Program-made: the position numbers and the translations under genes
Notes under the pieces: model-generated
Seen by the model: only the letters and a program-made list of their open reading frames with translations
Told to the model about the DNA's origin: nothing
The model's database searches: none
Part shown: positions 26,701 to 33,290 of the stretch, piece by piece
How the letters are laid out: the number at the start of each line of letters is the position of its first letter
Position numbering within the stretch: the first letter of the stretch is position 1
DNA from: RBG-16-66-20 sp964564865
Lineage (GTDB): Bacteria; Pseudomonadota; Gammaproteobacteria; Burkholderiales; SG8-39
Direction: 5' to 3'
Length of the DNA stretch: 64,000 bases
NCBI GenBank assembly: GCA_964564865.1
Contig: CAZMDA010000004.1
Coordinates: 29,634-93,633 of the forward strand

Positions 26701-26873
26701 GCCGTGCGAACCCGCTCGCGAAGCTCGGTCGCGGCCTTGCGTGTGAAGGTCGTCGCGATCACCCCGGCCGGTCGAGCCTCCCCAGAGCTGAGCTTCTCGT
26801 AGAGGATCTGCGTGAGGCGATAGGTCTTCCCGCTCCCCGCCCCCGCGCTGACGAACCTGAGCGTGCCGGCCAT
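23730..26873 (-). CDS. AddA/UvrD-like helicase-nuclease
   Basis: A 1047-aa superfamily 1A helicase with a fused nuclease. Motif I is VSAGAGSGKTYRL near residue 9, Ia VIATTFTRKAATELRERV, II LLLVDEFQDTSPIQLELF, III WVGDVKQAIYGFRGSD, V MTHHAAKGLEWPVVILLD and VI LLYVSMTRARDSLVL. The C-terminal RecB-like nuclease shows GRIDLLLE, LLDHKA and QLSIYADAL near residue 1000. It starts 3 nt after the AddB-like gene. Either it is an accessory copy of AddA for end resection or it is a dedicated effector of the cassette. Its place in a defence island favours the latter. Confidence 0.85.
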   Translation of the reverse strand: MAGTLRFVSAGAGSGKTYRLTQILYEKLSSGEARPAGVIATTFTRKAATELRERVRTALLEKGEFALANSMGQARIGTVNSVCGGFLERFAFEAGLAPEQRVLEEAQSGALVREAIDTVSDSATVQQLVELARRLGVESWEGALKSLIDQARANDIAPARLATFGERNARDLLAHFPPPATDDLDATLATAIEAAVAEIEKRATGKKNTAEYVGLARETLRVVQAGTASWADWVKLSKAAPEAGLKAVAQPVTDIAGRFAAHPRLRQDIERYLAAIFALAARALDAYAHRKRELGVIDFVDQEHLFLGLLEKSTVVEALSEELDLLLVDEFQDTSPIQLELFVRLSRIARESVWVGDVKQAIYGFRGSDAELMKAVLGELPRMGGAKEVLGKSRRSRPDLVRLVNGAFGDAFAPGLSREDVELAAVRKEQIQDAALANWVLIGKNVTERAAALAEGIKALIASGYRVVDPSTGAPRPAHFGDIAVLCKTNAGVQTVAEALRLGSVPWATQQSGLLATPEAVLALACLRRLNDPRDTLASAEIISLADCEEPESWLSDRLRYLEAGGDSGQWRDGTEDGHPLLSRIARLREQAPLLSPHAAMELVIAQCDLAGRVLRWRRNELVARVRLANLQALLGLAKTYEDACLARRDPATVSGLILWLGEQASAGLDMLAEPPVDAVKIMTHHAAKGLEWPVVILLDLEKDIQDRLWSVGARSDAGFDVAAPLKDRWIRYWPWPFGAQKKVDIADTIAQSPEGVRLRAEAIDEAKRLLYVSMTRARDSLVLAFPSKKGACEWLGSLNAPWLAPDVAGDSVSLPDGTQVNCDFRSFQAPAQPSALVEPDAPLRWFPAAGSRTERLPATLIASASAARPFKVTESASIGSRVALKAGIDMTALGNAIHACIATAFTDPGVTLDEPRVKRILDGFGLNGAVEPSALIGQVHALEAWISSRWRDCRRHAEVPIESILPSGQVMHGRIDLLLETQEGWVLLDHKANPAPRDRWDQVAAENGGQLSIYADALTRATRRPVAESWLVLPVAAGAMRIAIDN

Positions 26874-26876
26874 CGG

Positions 26877-29507
26877 TCAGCTCTCCCAGCCCGCCAGCCA
26901 GCGGTAGTCGTTGTACTCCTCCGGCAAAACTTCCGGTTCGAGCGCTTCGAGCGGCGCCACCGACTCTTCGGTGGGATCGATGCTTTCGGCTGCAACCTCG
27001 ATCATCCCCGCGTCGATCTGGGAGCGGCGCCATTTCCAGCCGGCGACGAACCGATCCCACAGCTGCGCAGTGGACCCACCGCCGCCTGAATGAACCGCAC
27101 GCGCCTGCGGAAAGAACCCGGTGTCCGGCGCGACGAGACGCGAGGCTTCGAGAATGAAGTAGGAAACCTGCGGCCACGCCCCGGTTTCCTGCCGCAGCAT
27201 CTCCGCATACACCGCGAGCTGCAGGTGGCGATTCTTCGCGAGACGGTCCTGGTAGTAGGTGCCGCCGGACCACTTCATGTCGACGATGCCGAGCTGGCCG
27301 GACCAGTTTCGCACGACGAGATCGGCGATGCCCTCGAGGTCACCGCCAGCAAACGTCCCGGCAAGTACGCGCTCAGGCTCGACGGCGTCAATGCCCGCCG
27401 CCGCGAACTGCCGCTGGAACTCCGCGATGGCGCGCTCCAAAGCGGAACGAAGCCGCTCGTAATCCCCGCGCCGGCCCGGCATCAGGAGAACCGCGCCCTC
27501 CTCCGCCACGACCGCTGCGAACTCGCGCGAGAACCAAGTAGCAAGCGCATTGCCGCGAAGTCCGAGCGCGCCGTCCGTTCGAAAGAATCGATCGATCAAC
27601 CGGTGCGCGAGGTTGCCGTAGAGCAGATTCTCGTCGGCTACCGAAAGGAGGTTGGACGGGTTCAGTCTTGCCGCATACCTCAGGACCCACTGGTAAGGCG
27701 CGTTCAAGAACGCGTTGAGGCTAGAGTAGGACTCGCGGTCGCGTGAGGGGATCCTCGCTTCACGCGGCAAGCTCCACCAGCGCCGGCGCGCGGGCAGTGG
27801 TGCGTGTGCAATCGGCGGCAGGTCGCCTGCTGCACCACTGGCGATGAGGCCCTCCACTGGCTCCGGCCTTACCCCCTCGACGAACCACTGGATCTCCTGC
27901 CACAGCGGGTGACTCTCCTCTCCCGTCGGAGGGAGCACGAGCACGAGTTGCTTGCGCGCATTCAGGACCGGCCTGAGCCATTCGTCGGCCCGATTCTTCA
28001 GCAAGTCCGCAAGCGGCGGCAGTTCCACCCCGGCCCGTGCGAGTGATGCCACCTCGCTCGCGCTCCACGGGTAGTGACCAGGCAGCGACGGAGCGCCCAT
28101 CTGCCACCAGATCACCCGGTCGAAGGGTTCCACGAGCGCCCCCGGGTCGGACACCGAAGGCACGCACCCGACCTCGGCGTGCATCGCAAAATTGGGCGCG
28201 CCCTGCGCCGTGCACTGCGCAACCAGCGCCTCAAGTTCCGCTGGGTTGACCGAGGATTCCCCTTGCGCCGCGAGTGTCTCAAGGGCAGCCGTCACGGCGC
28301 CAGCCTGCGCGACACCGGTAGCGGCAGCTGCGCTGCGATTCACGTCATCGTCCGCCAGCCTGGCACCGAAGTAGTCGCGAACCCTGCGGGTTCTGTCGAG
28401 CAGCGCGGCGATGGGCGCGCCCTGTTCGGGGCGGTAACGCGGATGCTCGACCCAGAAGGCCACCGCCTGGCGCAGATCGGCTGCGCGATCGGGATGATGC
28501 CGGATGATCTCCTCGACCGCCTCTTTCCAGCGCTGGCCGCCGATGCCGGGAAACTGCGCAATGATTTCGGCCAGCCGCCGTCGTGCATAACCGGGAACCG
28601 GCCCGATCGGGTGCGAGAGAAACTGGAGCAGCGCGTAGACATCGAGCGGCTCCCAGACCGTGGCGAGCGCAAGCGGCAGAACCTGAAGCGCAGGCGCGAG
28701 CGGGCTCGCATCCAGAAAACCCTGCCGGGCGGCGTCAGCGGCGTCGAGCGTCGCGTCGAGCAAGGTGCGGCCCTGCTCGGCGACGATCGCGGCACCTCCC
28801 TGTGAAGGGGTGAGCGCGTGCGCAACCCATCGGGCCGCGACCAGCCCCGTCTCGGCGCGCACGACGCGCAGGCTGCCATCGCCCGACCAGGGGATCTTTC
28901 CGTCCGGGCGATTGCCGTCGTGCGCGGCCTTCAGCGCGATCTGAAGTTTGCCGAGCAGAGAGTTCGGGTCGGCCGAAGGTCCGTATGCCCTGACCGCGCG
29001 CACCGGCAGCTTCGAGAGCACTTCCCGCCAGCGCTTCGGAAACGCTTCGATCGGGTCGACCAGCTCGACGCTGTCGATCTTGCACTCCTGTTTGTCGAGT
29101 GAGCGCGCGACCTCGACCAGGCGCTCGCCGACCGAAGGAAACAGCAGCTCAGCCGTGGCCTTCTCCACCGCGGCAATGTCGGCGATGCGGGTGCCTGCCC
29201 CTGAGGGCGCGCCGCCGTTCCAGCCGTGCAAATGCCACGCGTCCCGCCACGACAGCAGGGATGCGGAAGTTCCGATCGGATCGATGCCGAACGACGCGTG
29301 ATAGAAGCGGTCCAGGGCGTCGCAACGCTTAAGACAGTCGCGGTACTGGGTCACTCGGTGCGCATGCTCACAGTCGGCGCGCAGCAGGCCGAGTCGCGTC
29401 TCGAGCAGGTTCAGAAATCCTTGCGAGCCGAGAACCGGCATTCCCAGCCGGTTGGCGGGTTGCCAGCCGCGCTCGCCGTCGAGCCGCAATCCAAAAGTTA
29501 TCTGCAT
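26877..29507 (-). CDS. AddB-like PD-(D/E)XK nuclease
   Basis: An 876-aa protein starting MQITFGLRLDGERGW, preceded by AGGA; an in-frame start 36 nt further upstream is possible. The N-terminal two thirds resemble the inactivated helicase arm of AddB/RecC-type subunits (LQVLPLALATVWEPLDVYALLQFLSHP, RRLAEIIAQFPGIGG) and have no Walker motif. The C-terminal nuclease has GDLEGIADLVVR, IVDMKWSG and HLQLAVYAEML near residue 770. I do not see the four-cysteine iron-sulfur staple of classical AddB. The 3-nt gap to the AddA-like gene argues that the two form a complex. Confidence 0.8.
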   Translation of the reverse strand: MQITFGLRLDGERGWQPANRLGMPVLGSQGFLNLLETRLGLLRADCEHAHRVTQYRDCLKRCDALDRFYHASFGIDPIGTSASLLSWRDAWHLHGWNGGAPSGAGTRIADIAAVEKATAELLFPSVGERLVEVARSLDKQECKIDSVELVDPIEAFPKRWREVLSKLPVRAVRAYGPSADPNSLLGKLQIALKAAHDGNRPDGKIPWSGDGSLRVVRAETGLVAARWVAHALTPSQGGAAIVAEQGRTLLDATLDAADAARQGFLDASPLAPALQVLPLALATVWEPLDVYALLQFLSHPIGPVPGYARRRLAEIIAQFPGIGGQRWKEAVEEIIRHHPDRAADLRQAVAFWVEHPRYRPEQGAPIAALLDRTRRVRDYFGARLADDDVNRSAAAATGVAQAGAVTAALETLAAQGESSVNPAELEALVAQCTAQGAPNFAMHAEVGCVPSVSDPGALVEPFDRVIWWQMGAPSLPGHYPWSASEVASLARAGVELPPLADLLKNRADEWLRPVLNARKQLVLVLPPTGEESHPLWQEIQWFVEGVRPEPVEGLIASGAAGDLPPIAHAPLPARRRWWSLPREARIPSRDRESYSSLNAFLNAPYQWVLRYAARLNPSNLLSVADENLLYGNLAHRLIDRFFRTDGALGLRGNALATWFSREFAAVVAEEGAVLLMPGRRGDYERLRSALERAIAEFQRQFAAAGIDAVEPERVLAGTFAGGDLEGIADLVVRNWSGQLGIVDMKWSGGTYYQDRLAKNRHLQLAVYAEMLRQETGAWPQVSYFILEASRLVAPDTGFFPQARAVHSGGGGSTAQLWDRFVAGWKWRRSQIDAGMIEVAAESIDPTEESVAPLEALEPEVLPEEYNDYRWLAGWES

Positions 29508-29574
29508 CCGATGGATCCTGGCTGCAGGACGCGCCATACCCAATGAATCGGACCGATGGCGCGCGGACCAAGCA

Positions 29575-30144
29575 TCACAACAAGTCCTGCATGGTTTCCA
29601 GAGCCGAGACCGTTCCAGCCAATCCCAGGGAGAGAAATGTGTCGAGGAGCTCGCGCACGGAGCGCGCCGGGCGCGTCAAAGCGAGTCGCTGGTCGCGCAC
29701 CGCGGCGCACACCGCGCCCGCAGACAGGTCGAAGAGGTGCGCGACGAACTCGTCCGGATGCTGGGCCGCGATACCGTAGGGATCGAGGACCTCCGAAGGA
29801 AAATCGGAAAGGTTGTACGTGACGATGACACCCGCCTGACAACGGATCGCCGCGGCGAGTACGTGCCGGTCATGCGGATCGGGCAGCTTCAGTTGATCGA
29901 CCAGACCCTCGTGGCCGGTGACGAGACAATCGGGGACCGACGCGTCCATGAGTGCCCTCGTGCGAGCGAGCTGCTCGGTCGTGAGGTCGGGCCGCCGGTC
30001 AAGAACCGATCGGATCCACTCGGCGTGAATCTGCTCGGTCCAGCGAGCGCGGAACAGATCGGTGAGCGCGACGCGCAGCAACAGATCCCGCAAGGGCGCC
30101 GGGTGCAGGACGCACGCGTCGTAGATAGCGGTGAAGCTCGCCAC
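29575..30144 (-). CDS. PIN-domain toxin-like ribonuclease
   Basis: A 189-aa PIN protein. The acidic residues lie in IYDACVLHP (Asp near residue 9), IHAEWIRSV (Glu), LPDPHDRHVLAAAI (Asp pair) and IVTYNLSDFP (Asp), a full PIN active-site set. It starts with GTG at 30144, three bases after the TAG that ended the HTH gene before the IS insertion. It now lacks the GGAACTGGGGATGGG stretch that probably served as its ribosome site; that stretch is left on the other side of the IS. The AddB-like gene follows 67 bp downstream without a visible terminator. Confidence 0.85.
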   Translation of the reverse strand: MASFTAIYDACVLHPAPLRDLLLRVALTDLFRARWTEQIHAEWIRSVLDRRPDLTTEQLARTRALMDASVPDCLVTGHEGLVDQLKLPDPHDRHVLAAAIRCQAGVIVTYNLSDFPSEVLDPYGIAAQHPDEFVAHLFDLSAGAVCAAVRDQRLALTRPARSVRELLDTFLSLGLAGTVSALETMQDLL

Positions 30145-30181
30145 CCGCTAGGGAATCTCTGAATTAACCCGCCGTTTACTT

Positions 30182-30210
30182 GTCATAGGGACATCAGGTC
30201 CGAACAACAA
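30182..30210 (-). promoter_or_regulatory. Possible outward promoter in the IS left end
   Basis: On the minus strand TTGTTG (30210-30205), a 17-bp spacer and TATGAC (30187-30182) could act as a promoter pointing out of the IS into the PIN gene and the defence genes behind it. The match to consensus is moderate and unproven. Confidence 0.3.
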
Positions 30211-30219
30211 GAACGGGGG

Positions 30220-31197
30220 ATGACCGTGAAGAACAAGCAGATGACGCTTGCTGGTTCCGGATTCGAGAAGTTCTCCAAGACGACCCGGCGGGCACAGTTC
30301 CTCGCCGAGATGGACCGGGTGGTGCCTTGGCGTGAGCTGTGTGCGCTGGTTGAGCCGGTGTATCCGAAGGGCACGACCGGCGCGGGGCGCCCGCCGGTGC
30401 CGCTGGAGCGGATGCTGCGGATCCACTGCCTTCAGCACTGGTTCAACCTGAGCGATCCGGCGGTCGAGGAAGCGCTGTACGACTCGGCGGCGATGCGGGC
30501 GTTTGCCGGGATCGACCTGGGCTCGGAGCCTGCGCCGGATGAGACGACGGTGTGCAAGTTCCGCCACTTGCTCGAGCGCAACCAACTGGGAACCCGGATC
30601 TTCCAGGAGATGGGGCGCTATCTCCAGAGCCAGGGGCTTCGCATCAGCTCGGGCACGATCGTCGATGCGACGATCATCAGCGCTCCCAGCTCCACCAAGA
30701 ACTCCGAGGGCAAGCGTGACCCGGAGATGCACCAGACCCGCAAGGGCAAGGACTGGCACTTCGGCATGAAGGCGCATGTCGGGGTGGACCGCAAGACCAA
30801 GCTCATTCACTCCGTGGCTGCCACCCCAGCGAACGTCTCCGACGGCAGCATGATCGAGTCGCTGCTGCATGGCGGCGAGACGCATGTCTGGGGTGACGCG
30901 GCGTATGTCGGCCAAGGCGAGCGTATCCGGGCCAAGGCGCCCCAAGCCAAGGACTTCACCCAGCGCCGGGGCCGCGGCTACAAATACCTGAGCGCCTACG
31001 ATCGATGGATCAACCGAGCCCGATCCAGAGTGCGGGCCCGAGTCGAGCACTCGATCGGGGTGATCAAACGGGTCTTCGGCTTCGCCAAGGTGCGCTACCG
31101 CGGCATCGCGAAGAACGCCAACCGGTTGTTCGTGACCTGCGCGCTGGCGAATCTGTTCATCGCCCGCCATCACTTGATCCGAACCCGAGGGGCGTAG
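30220..31197 (+). CDS. IS5-family transposase
   Basis: A 325-aa DDE transposase. Typical blocks are FAGIDLGSEPAPDETTVCKFRHLLE, the first Asp in IVDATIISAP, the second in VWGDAAYVG and the Glu in RVEHSIGVIKRVFGF, followed by RYRGIAKNANRL. All three catalytic residues are present. It starts at an ATG with GGGGGA just upstream. It reads opposite to the toxin-antitoxin and defence genes that it interrupts. Confidence 0.94.
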   Translation: MTVKNKQMTLAGSGFEKFSKTTRRAQFLAEMDRVVPWRELCALVEPVYPKGTTGAGRPPVPLERMLRIHCLQHWFNLSDPAVEEALYDSAAMRAFAGIDLGSEPAPDETTVCKFRHLLERNQLGTRIFQEMGRYLQSQGLRISSGTIVDATIISAPSSTKNSEGKRDPEMHQTRKGKDWHFGMKAHVGVDRKTKLIHSVAATPANVSDGSMIESLLHGGETHVWGDAAYVGQGERIRAKAPQAKDFTQRRGRGYKYLSAYDRWINRARSRVRARVEHSIGVIKRVFGFAKVRYRGIAKNANRLFVTCALANLFIARHHLIRTRGA

Positions 31198-31333
31198 TGC
31201 GTCCGAAAATCGGAACGGGGCTTCTTCGGAGCCCCAAACGAGCAGAAAACGGGCTCTCTCGGACCGTATCTGCCTCATTCCCACTTCGTAAAGCGCTGTC
31301 GGTCGCATTCGCGGTGCTTACTTCAGACGTTCC

Positions 31334-31795
31334 CTAGTACCCCATCCCCAGTTCCTGCGCCTGCTCGGCCAGCTCGTCCAGTGCCTTCTTTCTGGCGACC
31401 CGCGAGCGCTGCTGGAACTCAACGAGGTCCTTGAAAAGAATTCGCCGGTGGGAGCCCACCTTGCGGTAGGGCAACTCGTTGTGCTCCAACAGGCCGACCA
31501 GATGGGGCCGGGATACGTTGAGAAAGTCGGCTGCCTGCTGTGTCGTCAGCTCGGCGTGGTACGGCACGATGGTGACGGCGTTCCCTTCAGCCATCTGGGC
31601 GAGGATGTCCACCAGCATGCGCAGGGCGGATACCGGAACGTCGACTTCCTGGTTGCCATCGATAACCTTCAGCCGCGCCAGTTCGCCGTGCCCGATGCAC
31701 GCGGCGAGAAGGCGGCTACTTTCCCGCGCGATCTTCGCTTCCCGCTCCGTGGGCAGCGTGGGTGACGGCGGCGTCCGAAGCGATGTGGCAGTCAT
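31334..31795 (-). CDS. HTH (excisionase-like) antitoxin partner of the PIN toxin
   Basis: A 153-aa protein with a MerR/excisionase-like winged helix at residues about 85-130: LTTQQAADFLNVSRPHLVGLLEHNELPYRKVGSHRRILFKDLVEF. Proteins of this type are commonly encoded just before PIN-domain toxins and act as their antitoxins and repressors. A good ribosome site (AAGGAG) precedes the ATG. Its stop TAG is part of the IS target duplication, so the coding sequence is intact but separated from the toxin gene by 1.18 kb. Confidence 0.82.
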   Translation of the reverse strand: MTATSLRTPPSPTLPTEREAKIARESSRLLAACIGHGELARLKVIDGNQEVDVPVSALRMLVDILAQMAEGNAVTIVPYHAELTTQQAADFLNVSRPHLVGLLEHNELPYRKVGSHRRILFKDLVEFQQRSRVARKKALDELAEQAQELGMGY

Positions 31796-32100
31796 GGTTG
31801 GCGATCTCCTTGTGTACAGTGCCTATACGCAAGGTAGTTTAGCATTATTCGCAATAACCGAAACTACCAAAACATTCGAACTTATAATCCTTTGCAGCAT
31901 ATAGATCGCATACTAGATTGATATTACGAACCCTTTACCGCGCCCCACCACGGCCTGTCGGACGTCGGGTTGGTGAATATTTGCCGGAAGCTTCGTAGGC
32001 CGGTTCCAGTAGTAGCTACCCAAGTGATCAAGACCACAGATCGCTTGAGGTGGCGACACCCACGCCGTTTCCACCTTCATGCCGCTCTCCCCGCCCCGAT
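31796..32100. promoter_or_regulatory. AT-richer control region upstream of the HTH antitoxin
   Basis: No gene is supported. An inverted repeat GGTAGTTT (31833-31840) and AAACTACC (31861-31868) lies 40-75 bp upstream of the antitoxin start and is a good candidate operator for the HTH protein. Possible -10 sequences (TAATGC, TATAGG on the minus strand) lie between the arms and the ATG. The rest, up to the jetD stop at 32101, shows no terminator with a T-run. Confidence 0.5.
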
Positions 32101-33288
32101 CTAGTCATTCTTGGTTGACGTGACCGATTCCTGCTCTACCGTGAATCCAGCGACCGCAACTGCTTCGCCCAAGTCCGTCCAACCAGCCGCATTTGCGAAA
32201 TGTCGAATTCGCTCCAATGTGTGTGGCGTGGCTTTGCGACGCAAATCCGTTGGAACGTCTTCGGGATGCATTGACCATGGTTGAATCGAGTGACCCACCT
32301 TGCGTGCGTCCTGCGCAAGTGTGGCTGCTATTCGAAATCCGCCTTCATCAATGTCGCCCCAGTGATAGACCGGGATGTCCGTAGGCAACGCGGCCAAGAT
32401 GCGCAAGTACATCGATCTCCATGCGGGCGAAGGCATGCCCGCCGTGTAGATCAGCAGCAAGTCTTCATTCGAACGCCTTCTTGCTTCGCTGTGAAACGTC
32501 GTCAGGTTTTCAATCGTGAGCACCATCTTTGGAGCACTCACCAGTCGCCTTACCGTACCAGCCGGCAGCCCTGTATAGGGCACGTCCAACCGCGCAGTGA
32601 CACCTTTACGCTCGGCGATGACGTTGCCCGCGAGCAAAACCGGATGCTCTTCACGAAGAAGCCCGAGTTCCTGCCAAACCGAGGGGCCATCGCGCGCCTC
32701 CCCTTCGATGGAATTGGCTAGCAGAATATCCAGCGGAACCGTTAGCTTCTCGATGCGCTTGCTGTCATTGAATAGTCGTGCACTTGCCTCGCGAATGGGC
32801 AGGGACAACGGCTGGTCTACCGAATACGACTGGCAGAACTCGATCGTTCGGGCCGCGTCGAGCCAATCCTCGACACTTTCCGGGCCAAGTCCTCGTGTCT
32901 TTCGCAGTTCGGACCAGCGCCGTATGACCTCGTGGATAACCGGAAAGGTGGTGGCCATCGGCGCCAGCCGCTGTTGCGCGTCCGCGACCTTGTCCTGCGT
33001 AAGTGTCAACCCGAGAAAATTGCCGAGCCGCCTGGTGTCCGCGAGATTGATCCTCTCGATGAATCCGCTATGGGCACCACCTCCGTCCCAGACGAGATCA
33101 ACCGCGCCCTCGGCGCGCGCGGCCATCATCGTCGATTCAAAAGATTCCTTGCGCTGGAGTGAAGTAAGTCGCCTGTACTCGTCGAGATCGCCCTTCGTCA
33201 ATGAAGCCCCGCGCACACGCCGTCCCGCCGACAATTTCTCTCCCGACGAAAGCAGCCTCTCGAGACAGGATCGGGCCAGGGCATCCAT
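32101..33288 (-). CDS. jetD: Wadjet protein JetD (Toprim-like nuclease subunit)
   Basis: A 395-aa protein. The C-terminal DUF2220 Toprim-like part shows KMVLTIENLTTFHSEAR with the family glutamate and VYHWGDIDEGGFRIAATLA with the DxD pair, near residues 260 and 325. The N-terminal part (ASLTKGDLDEYRRL, GAHSGFIERINLADTRRLGNFLG) is the arm that binds the JetABC complex or DNA. In Wadjet, JetD cuts circular plasmid DNA after the SMC-like JetABC motor has extruded a loop. It is the last gene of jetABCD, 2 nt after jetC. Confidence 0.9.
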   Translation of the reverse strand: MDALARSCLERLLSSGEKLSAGRRVRGASLTKGDLDEYRRLTSLQRKESFESTMMAARAEGAVDLVWDGGGAHSGFIERINLADTRRLGNFLGLTLTQDKVADAQQRLAPMATTFPVIHEVIRRWSELRKTRGLGPESVEDWLDAARTIEFCQSYSVDQPLSLPIREASARLFNDSKRIEKLTVPLDILLANSIEGEARDGPSVWQELGLLREEHPVLLAGNVIAERKGVTARLDVPYTGLPAGTVRRLVSAPKMVLTIENLTTFHSEARRRSNEDLLLIYTAGMPSPAWRSMYLRILAALPTDIPVYHWGDIDEGGFRIAATLAQDARKVGHSIQPWSMHPEDVPTDLRRKATPHTLERIRHFANAAGWTDLGEAVAVAGFTVEQESVTSTKND

Positions 33289-33290
33289 GC

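Larger units (their letters stand above)
30148..31337 (+). mobile_element. IS5-family insertion sequence with CTAG target duplication
   Basis: CTAG at 30148-30151 and 31334-31337 is a 4-bp target duplication, typical of IS5-like elements. The element itself is 30152-31333, 1182 bp. Its ends are imperfect inverted repeats: GGAATCTCTGAATTAA on the left and, reversed, GGAACGTCTGAAGTAA on the right (13 of 16 match). One transposase gene fills it. The intact ends, perfect duplication and open frame suggest a recent insertion. Confidence 0.9.

Noticed and set aside
16044..29507. Calling the cassette DISARM
   Set aside because: A SNF2 helicase and a PLD protein are present, but no methylase, DUF1998 protein or DrmA helicase is encoded nearby.
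30148..31337. Composite transposon carrying the defence genes
   Set aside because: Only one IS copy is present and its 4-bp duplication shows a simple insertion.
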